Positions 12,063 to 22,956 of a DNA stretch of 64,000 nt are shown here, piece after piece (position 1 is the first letter of the stretch; each line of letters starts with the position of its first letter). The translations under genes were made by a program, and so were the position numbers. The notes under the pieces were generated by a model that saw nothing but the letters and a program-made list of their open reading frames with translations, had not been told where the DNA came from and searched no databases. The DNA comes from Agrocybe praecox (taxonomy: Eukaryota; Basidiomycota; Agaricomycetes; Agaricales; Agrocybaceae), in contig OZ024842.1 of assembly GCA_964017145.1 (NCBI GenBank), positions 4,278,001 through 4,342,000 of the forward strand, given 5' to 3'.

Positions 12063-14300
12063 TTACACAACCAATGTATTCAAAATGAGCTGTCGAGCTT
12101 CAGGGGAGCGAACTTCAAATGAACATTGGTATTTCGCCTTGTGACTATTAATTTTCACATCATATCAGTGGCTTGAGGCACTAACGTCAAACCAAAACAA
12201 GAACATACCGAAGCAAGCCGAATTCCTCGTATTCGTCATCTATTTCAATGTAATTGCCATTCTGATCCTTGGCCTTTTCGATATTGAAACACGCGAGGAC
12301 GGATACCATCGTGAACCAAACCTGATAAGTAAGTTGTTCGATGGTCAGGTGGCATGAAGAATACTAAGGATAGATGGAATATGGCTAGCTTACTGTGGCG
12401 CTGCCAACATGTTTCCCTACGCAGACCCTTCAAAAGAAAAGAAGCTCAGCGCAAAGAATATCATTCATCAACGTATCAAACGGCACCTGCGACCAAACCC
12501 ATACGCCAAAATCCTATTGTCGTCGTTCAAATTTCCGTATTCGTCTAAGAATCTCTCAGGCTTGAAAGCAAACGCATCCGGATATCTATTTTCGTCGTGC
12601 GTCATTCCCCTGCCATTTGATTGTCATTTAGCACGCCTTTTGCTATAAGGTGAATGGTGGTATATGAATTCTAACCATATATTTACAAAAATGGTTGAAC
12701 CTGGGCACAACGAATCAACCATTTGAGTGGGGGAAAAACGTGGTTCTCAAAGAACAGGACACTCACCTTTAGGAATTAAGTACCCTTTGTAATGATCGTC
12801 TTCCGACGTAGCGTGAGGTACACATAAGGGGAGTGGTGCAGCTACCCGGAGAACTTCTCGATATATTGCTTCGATATAGGGCATCGAACCGCGATCACTA
12901 AAATCTGGAAGACGCTTGGAACCAACGACTCGATCAATTTCCTCTTGTGCTTTCTTTTGAGCTTCAGGATGCTTCGCCATGAAACAGAAGAAGGCTTTGG
13001 TCACTGCGATGGTCTGAAGGGGTAGATGGCTTTGCGAACAAGATCGTAAAAAATAAACAACCTGAACTTACTGTGTCTGACGCCGCTACAAATCACGCGA
13101 AAGGATTGAGCTATGATGCTTCCAAATGACCTAGAGTTGGCATCACGTACCACTGAAGACTGTGTAAGCGATATTTTGGACAGCTTGCTCCTCTTCGGGG
13201 GATACGCCTTCTGTAAATTTTCGTTCCAACATGTTCGTAACCAAAGAAGGAATCGCGAGTCCCTTATCCTGGTCGAAGTTAGAATATTGTCAGAATATAT
13301 AGAATATATTTTGGCGTTTTGTTTTTGATTTGAGACCTACTGACAAATTGGCTCCTCACGAAATCCGTTGGTATTCGTTTCATATCTTCCGTTCGCTGCC
13401 TAACATAGGCGGCTGCCCTGACTGTTTTTGTCCCAGGAACCCAAGCTGGTACCCGAGCAAGAGCGGGAATGATGTCGATGAAGTTCCCCCCCGGAAGCAT
13501 CAATGTTGATCCAATAGTGGTACTTTCATCTGCTGCCTTGATACAGGGATCGTCCAAAGACGACGCTTCGTATCCATACATGGAGGACAACGGAATAGCT
13601 ATTGAAAGTCTGTGTATGATATTTTAGTGTCGCCATTCCTTATAAAATGATTAGAAAGAGCAGATCTTACGTCTTATTATGATCTTCGAAATCCTCTGGC
13701 CTTTCCAATAGGTTTTGAAGCATTTCATGTACCTTTTGAGTCTGCAACGGGTAGTACTGAGCCACTGCCCCCTTGCGAAAGTTTTGTTGACATATCTTCC
13801 GATGCATTCTCCATTGATCGTTATAACCAAAAAGAGCCATGTTGATCTCCCAGCCGAATCTGAATTGAGTGGAATCAGGGATTATTCTAATAAATCTAAC
13901 AATTAGTTGCGTTGGCAATCTTACAGCTTGATCAATGGGATGACCGGTCTATCCGAGTAGATGTTTGCTCGTTTCTCGAGAAGGTCGTCAGCGACTTCGA
14001 CCGTATTTATAATAATGATATGTTTTCCCAATGCCTCGATGTGGATGATTCCACCTAAAAAAATCAAGTTAACGACAACACTGACAAGCTGGTAACGATA
14101 GACGTACTATCATACTTCCTACTCCATTCCAGATATTTCTGAGCTGCGTTAAGAATAGGGAAGTCCAACGTATTTCCTATCAGTGGCTTAGGAGCTGGTC
14201 CAGGGGGATAAGGCAAACGAGACTGAGAGTTTTTTAGTATCCTCTTTGCTGTTAGCCACATCAACGCAGACAATATAGTGACGGAAAGCAGGGAAATCAT
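12063..14300 (-). CDS. cytochrome P450 monooxygenase (P450-D), multi-exon
   Basis: Fourth array member and closest in sequence to fragment E. Starts MISLLSVTILSALMWL, hinge LPYPPGPAPK, then WRMHRKICQQNFRK, YGYEASSLDDPCIKAADEST, a 14-nt exon (13072-13085) giving GAASDT, a 25-nt exon (GSTIFVNIW), EAIYREVLR (ExxR), PERFLDEYG, and FGRRVCVGK with the cysteine on a 34-nt exon. The penultimate exon ends EYEEFGLLR and the last exon ends LILNTLVV-stop. All exons are open and splice signals are ordinary, so it is probably functional. Confidence 0.9.
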
Positions 14301-14654
14301 GACTTATTGGTAGAGAGCACAGGAATGTCTGGCCTACCAGAATCTCGCAAAAAAAGCGTCCCGCTAGTAGTTATACGTTCGAGTGGGTCAGCCACCAGAG
14401 CCATGGGATACACGTACACTAGGCCATATTAGTACCCCGCAACTTGACGCACCCACCATATTAACCGAGCGCCGGTGGCTCAGAGCGGCAGCAAGTTAGA
14501 AAACACAGGAAAACATTCAAAACAGAAGTTATAAGACTTTAAGAAGGACATAAACTTCTCACAGCCCGTTCATGTGTTCAATCCGCAAGTTCTACAGCCG
14601 GTGAGCAGTCCATAGCCCAGACTAAACCGAATATATGGGGAAAACCATAACGAA

Positions 14655-15249
14655 TAAGCTTTGAAGCATTTTGTGAACCTTTTGCATCTGCAACGGATGA
14701 TACTGGACTGAAGCTTCCTTCCTAAAGTTTTGCTGGCATATCTTTCGATGCATTCTCCATCGATCGCCATATCTGAGAAGGGCCGTGTTGGTTTCCCATC
14801 CCATTCTAAAACCAAAGATGTCAGTGGTGCTTCTAATGCTTCGAGCCACGTAGTACTAGATACTCTCACAATTTAATCATTGGAATATCTGGCCGATCCG
14901 AATAATTTTTGCGCGTTTCTCGAGAAGGTCATCGGCGACTTCAACTGTATTGATAATGATCATATGATTTCCCAGTGTCTCGATGTGGATGATTCCACCT
15001 AAAGTTACGTTAGCGGCGACAGTTCGGTAAACTATGTAGTACTCAAATAAAAGACGCACTGTCGTACTTCCGGCTCCAATCTAGGTATTTCTGAGCTGGG
15101 TTAACAGTGGGAAAGTCTAACGTATTCCCAATAAAAGGCTTCGGTGCTGGACCTGGAGGGTACGGTAAACGATGACTATTCCTCAAGGTTTTGGTTGCCA
15201 CTCTCCATAGAATAATTGCTAATAAAGTGGCGGAAATAGGAGAGATCAT
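14655..15249 (-). pseudogene. 5' fragment of a P450 (P450-E)
   Basis: Only the first three exons survive: MISPISATLLAIILW with hinge LPYPPGPAPK, an exon with LGGIIHIETLGNHMIIINTV, and WRMHRKICQQNFRKE...KVHKMLQSL. At that point the match to P450-D exon 3 stops abruptly and the sequence turns into unrelated DNA; no I-helix, ExxR or haem loop follows. High similarity to D and the same strand suggest a recent tandem duplication truncated at its 3' side. It cannot make an active enzyme. Confidence 0.85.
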
Positions 15250-15545
15250 GAGATCCAGAGAGAGCTAGGATAAGCGGGGAGCTACATTGCGAGGAAGATA
15301 TCCAGTTTTTATATCCTTGTCTTTCGTTCTGCAGGGACCAGCTACGTGGGTGTCGAAAGTCGCACGAAAGACATCCACTGGGAAAGCAGAATGTTTTCCA
15401 GCATTAAGATAGTGACGAATGAGTACGGTGGCCTGGAACCGCCAGGATGTATTTCAGTTTTTAGTTTTTGATTTTTGATCGTTTGATTCGTTTCATCGCC
15501 AAGCTTGATGTCGGCTAACCATCCTAAGTCCGTCCCTCAGGTGTT

Positions 15546-16821
15546 ACAGTTGTCTCCCTCTTAACCCATACCCCTCATAACCCATAACCCCTTCTAACCC
15601 ATACTTTTTTCGATCCACCAAGTTGGTTCGCAGGGAAAACCGACCCATAACCCATAAACCCCTCATAACCCATAACCCATACCCCTTTTGGAAAAAAACC
15701 CATAGGTTTTGCCCTAAAAACTACCGTATTTATGCTACATGAGCAACATTTAGGATGAATCTGTAATGAGATTGTGTCATGAAACACCTTTTTTAAGCTA
15801 GTTTATATGATCAAATGAAAGAAAAGTACTGGTCCAGATGCCCAAACACCTTCAACATGCGTGAGAACATTCAATTCAAGGATCAAGACGACGTCGGCAA
15901 CACTTTTATTAGCATATATGGTTCATATTGTAATAAAAATACAAATTTCCGGCCATTAACCATCCATTTATGACTAACTGTAACATGCTAAAGATTTGTT
16001 TTCTCTCGATTTTTATGTTTCTACTTTTAGCATATCCCTCATACCCCATGACTAGTGTTGCCGGCGGTTCGACTCCCAGCGACTAGTCGGTCGAGCGGAG
16101 CTGAAATGAGCCGAGCGGAGTCGCACGTGCGACTTGGCAACTCCCACGACTTGCAAGTCGAAGATAGCGCGCTATAAGCGACTTCAAGGCGACTCGAGTC
16201 GCGACTCGGGCCGAATCGGGAAATCCCAGGCAATCATGAATCCTCCTCGCTCACTTTCACGTCGTTTCAACGTCGTTTGCTTCCGTACCTCTATATACTC
16301 CCTCTACATTCAAATTCTTTTCCTGCTATAGCATTACGGAAAGATGCTGGGCACCTCAGAAGTACATTCCCAATTTCACCGTGACTACCGTGACATTTCG
16401 GCGCATTCTGAGCCTCCGTGACGCGTGACTGCCGAATTGAATACGCTCTTGGATTTCACAGTAGGAGCACAGAAGAAAAGAGGACATTGAAGTTCTAGAA
16501 AGACTTTACGGTGAATATTAGGGTGAAAATAGGTAGACTTTCGCTAAAACTATGATCTTGAATGTATAATGTACATAAAAACTTGAACTTCCATTTTTGG
16601 ACTGTGGAGTCGCGACTTAAGCGGAAGCGAGCGGAAGTCGGGCTGAGTGAGTGGGTGGCGATGCGGTTTCGCTCGGCTCAACGGCTGATTGACTCGCGTA
16701 GTCACAAAAGCGGAGCGGAGTCGAGCGGAGTCGAACCGCGGCAACACTACCCATGACCCCTTATAACCCATACTTTCAGCCGTCCACCGACAAGTATGGG
16801 TTATGAGGGAGACAACTGTAC
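15546..16821. mobile_element. foldback element inserted in the left arm
   Basis: Begins AGTTGTCTCCCTC and ends with the complement GAGGGAGACAACT. Its interior is rich in AACCCATAACCCCTC-type units on both sides (15557-15700 and 16760-16808). Comparison with the uninterrupted right arm shows the left arm resumes directly after it. It was later hit by the hAT MITE at 16053. No coding content; boundaries good to a few bases. Confidence 0.75.
16053..16749. mobile_element. hAT-type MITE, 697 bp
   Basis: Terminal inverted repeats start TAGTGTTGCCGGCGGTTCGA at the left and are mirrored at the right (about 20 bp, one difference). The element is flanked by the perfect 8-bp duplication CCCATGAC (16045-16052 and 16750-16757), the hAT hallmark. 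It is rich in GAGTCG/GAGCGG motifs near both ends and has no ORF. Confidence 0.92.
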
Positions 16822-17110
16822 TCCCCTTCTCGGCCAACGTCGAGGCAACATTCCCTTTCGCTTTGCTGTAAACCGGCATCTTCTGAGCTCACTGGAGTCG
16901 TCAGTTCGCTCTTCTGGAGTGGTGACGGGTGTTTGCGGCGTGTGCGTGAGGCTCGAGCTTGAGCGCGACACACACGTGGCGTGGGATATCGTCAGCGACG
17001 TCGGCGAGACTTGGTAATTTTCGTGCACAAGAGACACAACGGTGTGCTTTCAGTCGTTTTTTTCGGTGTAAGGTGATTAAACATAGCCAGTATTTTATAT
17101 ACAACTCTTT

Positions 17111-18099
17111 CTAAACATATTCAGCCCCAGATTCAATAATATACTTGATCATCAAATTAAATACAGCCCAACCAACCTTCGCTGAAAGCTGAGGATCACC
17201 TATGGCTTCATAGGTGTTCTCGCACAATGCCACAACGTCGTCATTTCCAAATTGGAGAAGACTTGGTTGATCGTACTTCGCAAGGAACTAATCAACGATC
17301 TCGTCAGGTACTTCAATAAGACAGTCCTTGCCGCCAAAATCAGTCGGTCTCTCGTACATGTCAATTTGTCGAGCTCCACTGGGAAGTAAAATTCCATTTT
17401 AATTTTAATTTTTGTTTTCTGACCCTGTGAATAGCACTCTCAATGACAATGTCGTCAAGCCGGAGTTGAACAATGCGTCCCTAAAGCCAAATTTTAACAG
17501 CGCTGCAGAAGAAACAGAATCAATCCAGAGCTGAATATCATAGAAGAGTAATGGTTGACTTACGAGTGTACAGGATCGTTTTCTTGATATCCCGAAGTAA
17601 CGAGACCCGAATTGTACTCATGAAAAACATTCCCTAGCTCAGTTTAAGATAGAGCTGGAGGGACATCAATAAGTCTCGCATTGGGCATTGCCCAAAGACT
17701 TAGTTCTATCCGACCATACTTATCAATAATGCCCCATACAGCAATCCCATTGATCTTAACATTTTTTCATGACTGTCGCAGCACCAATCTTCGTTCGGAC
17801 CTGTACACCAAATTCCATGAGGGCGGTCCTTTTTACTTGTTGGATGTCGTTCCGTGGCTGCTTGTGGGTCCTGCTCTCGTTGGAATGCTGCAATATTATC
17901 CCTAAGAGATGTAACAGAGTAGCGAGATCAGAATTTGAGCAGAAATAATATCGTAAGTCTTACCTCGGATGCCCTGAACTTGTTCCAGCTTTTCTTGCAC
18001 CTTTCGGTAACCCCATACCTTCTTGGGGTCATCCGAAAGAACAGTCTCAATTGCAGCGGTTTGTTGATCGACTGTTAGACCATTTTGTTTAGAAGACAC
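17111..18099 (-). pseudogene. decayed rve-type integrase/transposase
   Basis: Minus-strand conceptual translation, across several stops and frameshifts, gives landmarks of the agaricomycete family of integrase-core (rve) proteins. There is an N-terminal stretch (DPKKVWGYRKVQEKLEQVQG), the catalytic-domain entry GPNEDWCCDSHEKM (about 17765-17802), and INGIAVWGIIDKYGRIEL (about 17695-17750). The conserved tail reads ERPTDFGGKDCLIEVPDEIV then AKVGWAVFNLMIKYIIE, with stop at 17111. At least one in-frame stop interrupts the tail. It lies centrally between the arms of the 3.5-kb element and is presumably its former transposase. Family recall is from memory; the decay is directly visible. Confidence 0.75.
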
Positions 18100-18421
18100 A
18101 ACCCCTCCCTTCTGGGAAATTCTCTGGACAAAACGAAGACTGTAAACGGATACGGATCAATTAGTATACAAGCTGCGAGAAATGACTGAAAGCACGCCTT
18201 TGTCTCTTGTGCACGAAAATTACGAAGTATCGCCGACGTCGCCGATGATGTCCCACGCCACGTGTGCGTCGCGCTCAAGCCCAAGCCTCACGCACACGCC
18301 GCAAGCACCCGTCACCACCTCAGAAGGGCGAACTGACGACCCCAGTGGGCTCAGAAGATGCTCAGGGTCCACAGCAAAGCGAAAGGGAATGTTGCCTCGA
18401 TGTTGTCCGAGAAGGGGAGTA

Positions 18422-18820
18422 CTGTACTAAATCGGTCAATTCGTCGGGGCCTGTGACCTGTGACCTCGATGACGAAATGTTGGTTTCGTCATATTCATTC
18501 AAGACCTGTGACCATTCGAAAATTTCGTCCTAACCTTCAGAGAAATATCTGCTCATACCTCAGTTGAAGGCATTTTGAGAGTATTTAAACTTCCAGCCCT
18601 TTGATTTATGCAAGAATAGCTGAAAATGGGCTGAAAAATCGGAGTTTGTGACAAAATTAGGCCAAAATAATATCCTAATTTGGCAGAAGTGTGACCAATT
18701 TTGAAGGTCCACCAAAAATCATTTCGTCAGGCCATGCTGTGACCTGTGACCAAGGCCAAATTTCGTCATGTCAGAGGGGCCTGTGACCTGTGACCGACGA
18801 ATTGACCGATTTAGTACAGT
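18422..18820. mobile_element. short foldback element inserted in the right arm
   Basis: About 395 bp. It starts TACTAAATCGGTCAATTCG and ends with the complement; subterminal units GGGGCCTGTGACCTGTGACC occur near both ends. It interrupts the right arm of the parent element between the blocks that are contiguous in the ancestral arm. A short GTAC/TAC flank is repeated, but the exact duplication is ambiguous because the site is palindromic. Confidence 0.7.
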
Positions 18821-18940
18821 AACACCTAAGGGACGGACTTAGGATGGTTAGCCGACATCAAGCTTAGCGATGGAACGATCAAAAATCAAAAATCAGAAAC
18901 TAAAAACTGAAATACATCCTGGCGGTTCCAGGCCACCGTA

Positions 18941-19466
18941 AATGAGGGTAGTCCGGTCTGAACGTCCTTCATTTCTCGAATCCTGGCGGCGCTTAAGAAG
19001 TTAGAACCACTAATAGCTGCGAGCGCCGAGCATTGCGGTGGCAAAAGTTAAACGTTAAACTTTAACGTTAAACGTGTGCCCCTTAAATCATGTGATATGA
19101 TAAAGAAGACATGCAGGCGGCAGCCATACGACTTGAAACGCGACTAAAACGGAGACCCGTTGCTAGGAGAACTCCGCCAAAGGCCCAGATAATTGGGACG
19201 CAAAAGTGTAGTTTGCCAGAAGTTGAACTAAGTAGGATAGGTTTGGGGCAGCTGCAAGCGAAAAAGAGAGGCAGAGAGCGCCAAAAGTTGCAGAACGACA
19301 TGAGACACATTTGCACTGTTATGGGTAAGTGCATAAAATAGAATTAGAGAAAGTCTAGTAAGGTAAGGAAAGAAACAAAGTCATCAGTAGGTAGCAGAGA
19401 ATGTCCAGGGATGTATATATATCGTCCCTTCGACAAAAGAGAGAGAGGAAAGAAAAATTGTAGCTC
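18941..19466. other. intergenic
   Basis: No gene recognised. Contains an AT-rich near-palindrome built from GTTAAACGTTAAAC (about 19047-19075). Confidence 0.4.
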
Positions 19467-22393
19467 TTAGCGATAGCCGAGCTCAGAGAAGGGCACGGAA
19501 CTGAATCTGGGAGGGGATTTCTCACCCTCTGGTGTAGCCACTACAATATGACAATTATCCATTGAAGCGCAGTGCCTATCGAATACGAAAAAGTCGTCCG
19601 GTTCTCGAGGCGTAGCAAGCTGCGTATGCCTGAGAAAGTTAAAAATCGGTCAGCGTTCAGCCAATATTAAGCGAAAAGAAAAAGGAATGCGAAGAGAGTG
19701 CTGAATTTGAAATGGGAATGAAAAAAACGTACTCGATCATGATGTGTTGTAAGGTGTTACCCCGATTTCTACGATCCGTCACGAACTCCAAGCAATGTCC
19801 ACAGCTCCATATTGCAGAGAGGCGTCCCAAGAGATCTGCTCCTTCAAGATTGATGATTTCCCTGCTTTGTTCAGGAGTCACCACCTCGAAGAAAAGTTCT
19901 GCCTTGTTGTCTGCCTTGTCGTGTTCAATCGTATGCGAAACCTAACAAGTCAATTTTCCAAATGAGTTTCGAGGGAAAATGGAAATTTTGGAGAAGGTCT
20001 AACACTCACCGCATTCCTCCACATATACCCCGGTCGTGTCCATCTCATATATCCGTATGTAGCAGGGCATGCACTGCACCAGAATCGTTCCTCCCTTGCG
20101 TCCATATCAGCAGCGGTAGCCGTTTGAGGGTCCAACCCGACCAATGCCACAAGTTTCTTTGCGACGTCGGAGAATTTCCTGTTGAACGACAGCGTGATAG
20201 CTTCTAGATTCACACCGTGCTCGTAGGTCCACGTATGACCTCCAGTAGGTGTCGCAGGACTATAGCCATTGGAAAGGCAGGTATGTGTCAAGATATGTTG
20301 GAAGCCCGCGACGATGGGTTTCATATAATGATGATCTGCAGGGCATGTAAAGACCGACGTGGCTAGATCCAGTTTCGGGTCTTTGGTAGGAACTGACAAG
20401 GCGAAATCCACTCCCTCGCCTGCGTCGTCTATTTCCATGTGTTGGCTGCTCGACGACTCCGTACCCATATCATTCGTGAGGTCTTCGAAAAATTTGGCTC
20501 TCTTCGCACATACAACCTCTTTCATCATTCGGGGAAGGAGCTGCATCGCATCACTGAAAGTTTCCGCCGTAACCGCCATCCCAAGAGGAGCATTTACATG
20601 TTGGGAAAAAGGCTCGTATAAGCAGATGTCTTCGGGACGAGGAAGGTACGGCCACTGGGCGCGATCAACAGTTGCCAGGTAATCTTTGTATAACTGCTCG
20701 ACGATCCGTTTTCGCTGCCTCTTTGCATCTGCCATTTCCCGCTCGAGACGCCGCTCCTTGTTGCGAATGAGTTTTGCGACCAAGATGGGTTGAATCCGTT
20801 TCCAAACTGGGAGAATACAAATATACCAGCGTTAGTGATTAATTCGATATGACGGAAGAAACAGATATTTATGCTCACTCTTTTCCGAAAGTGCCTTACT
20901 TTGGTTGACATCTTGATGATGCACCAAGGAATTGATATCGACTTGCTCGTATCCTAATGCCAGGAGGTGCTCCGTGATTCTGCAAGACATAGTCCTATTT
21001 AAAAAGGAGGACAGGCAATGAGGGTGACTGGACGTACGCCTCGAAACGCTGCTGTTGCAAACTCTGGGTGGCCGAATATCGCTCCTGGATTTCACGATCG
21101 AGCCAGTCTGCGTGGGATGGAGCCAACTAAGAGTTTGAGCATGAGACATTTTACTGGAAAACGAGTAGAGACAGGATCTCTTACCTCGCGAATGCTGTTA
21201 ATCATCTCACGTCGCTGCTGTTTGAACTCCTCGAATTTCTTATTTGCATCCGGACGGCGCAGCTGGATGTTATTCTTGAACTCGGCGCATCGTAGGATCA
21301 TATTTTCGATGTCATTCTTCCAGAAGAATCGGCTCTTGCTAGAGTATCCGTGGCTCCAACCACCAACTATGCCAACGGGTCGTTCATCAAGGGATATGGA
21401 CAATCGAGAAATGCTGCGTACCATTGGTAGCTGGAATTAGGTTTAGTATTGATTTATCTTGGTCGGGATATGACCAAATGAACCTTGATTCGACGACGAG
21501 GCTATTATAAGCAGGTCAGCAATTACATAATTAGTAATTAGAAAGAGAAAGGCAAAAAAACTCGTACCTGGCTTTCTTGCAGTTGGTGCAAAGACGAAGC
21601 CTCAGTAAGAAATCGACTTTTTGTATATTTCTTGCAGCGCAAGTCTACATGGCAGGCGTTTAGCGCATTTTAAATAGGTTACAAGTTATTATCATACCTG
21701 ACATTCCGGTTTTCCGAAAAGTAACGCAGTCCAGCCAGCCTCAGACATGTAGCTAGGACGTTCTGGTGCTGCGTAACGTTTCCTGGCAGATTTCCACACC
21801 GTGACAGCACTTGAAGAAAGGAGGGTTTCTCGGAATATATGAGAGGTCCTCGAAAGGCTGGTAATATCTCTCGGATGCATATGACCAAATATCTGCATCG
21901 GCAAACTTGAGTTGTAGAATTGGAAGAAAGATACAACGAATTTTGCGCACCTCGTACAAAACGTCCAGTGGCATGGTAAGCAGCAAACTTAGGCTCTTCT
22001 TTCTCTTTCCTATCGCTTTTGTTGGTGAAGAACCTTTCTTCGCAGTCCTGAGCGTTATCCCGCCGATCTTGGTTCGTTTCGTAGGAGGCTTTCCACTGTT
22101 CCTCTTTTTCGTGCCTGTACAAGTCGTGATTTGTTGGCATTAATCACACATTCAAGTGAGGTATACGGACTTGGACTATAATCATCTTCATCCTCGTCTT
22201 CCTGTGTCGCTTCGTCGTCGTCCGAGTATGAGGTATCTTCTGGGCCGTCATCGTCATTTGCATTCCTCTTGCGCTTGCTCGGACTGTCTTCTTTATCTTC
22301 ATGTTTCGTCTTGCCATGACTGATACTGCCAGTGGTTGTGGTACCAGCTTGAACTTGGGTTTGCGCCCTTACTTGGGCTCGCGTCACTCTCAT
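19467..22393 (-). CDS. F-box protein, multi-exon
   Basis: Likely substrate adaptor of an SCF ubiquitin ligase. Exon 1 (ATG at 22393) gives a basic then acidic low-complexity tail (TRAQVRAQTQVQ ... DDDEATQEDEDEDDY). The F-box follows, split by an intron: MPLDVLYE then IFGHMHPRDITSLSRTSHIF. Next are SAVTVWKSARKRY, GWTALLFGKPECQ and the cysteine segment RLRLCTNCKKA, all characteristic of a widespread agaricomycete F-box family. Later exons hold long charged helices (EMADAKRQRKRIVEQLYKDY), a region with a CPADHHY motif, and a C-terminal part with RFWCSACP. The last exon ends FSELGYR-stop at 19467. Every exon is open. About 800 residues; no sign of decay despite transposons on both sides. Confidence 0.85.
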
Positions 22394-22810
22394 TCTAGTC
22401 GAATATGTAAATAACACAAAGCTCCGCTTTTCACTGTATTGCAGAAACCGGTTAGTAAGAACAGGCGTTTATATGCTCGTCCAAAGATCCAAAGTCGAGT
22501 CAAGCGGAGTCGAGTCGAAGTATTATGATATGGAAACGGACCCGAGTATGTCCTGCAGTCTGTGCTGCCTTGCCAAGAAATGAAAGACATATCCATGGGG
22601 ATTTGTTTTGATTCGCGTGGCATGTGTTACAGCACGTTGACGACGCTTCTTTTTTTTTTTCTTTTGCGGAGCTTGAATATAGATTCGTCGGGCGATGCCA
22701 CGACACACTTTACTTAGGCTAAGGATTATGGATTTTCACCATTTATGAGCACGCATCGAGGAAATGCATCTAGAATGCACATTCTTCCGAATAGTGTGGG
22801 GCTCAGAGCT
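22394..22810. other. intergenic
   Basis: Upstream region of the F-box gene up to the retroelement relic. A poly-T/A stretch lies near 22651-22665; no gene seen. Confidence 0.4.
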
Positions 22811-22956
22811 CTATCTATTTCGTCCTGGGGGTCTACGCTCTGTACCCACTAAAACCCCGGTTCTTAGCCTGATCCATTCTTCGTCAAGGGCTTGCTTGTC
22901 CTTGAGGACTTCCCACCACGTGGCTTCCACCAGCACAGGGGGGAGCGGTTTGGAAC

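Larger units (their letters stand above)
15424..18940. mobile_element. 3.5-kb TIR transposon with long arms, twice interrupted
   Basis: The ends match as a long inverted repeat starting TACGGTGGCCTGGAACCGCC, flanked by the perfect 6-bp duplication AATGAG (15418-15423 and 18941-18946). Each arm originally ran about 350 bp. The left arm is 15424-15547 plus 16820-17060 and the right arm is 18178-18421 plus 18820-18940; each has been split by a different insertion at nearly the same spot. The core between the arms carries a dead integrase on the minus strand. Termini, duplication size and integrase together suggest the IS3EU superfamily (inference). Confidence 0.88.

Noticed and set aside
15557..15700. 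AACCCATAACCCCTC tandem units resembling telomeric repeats
   Set aside because: They are mirrored at 16760-16808 within a foldback element and interrupted by CAT; they belong to the transposon, not to a chromosome end.
16053..16749. tRNA-like GGTTCGACTC box
   Set aside because: It lies in the MITE terminal repeat and no cloverleaf can be formed.
20359..20682. 107-codon plus-strand ORF
   Set aside because: Antisense shadow of the F-box gene's large exon.
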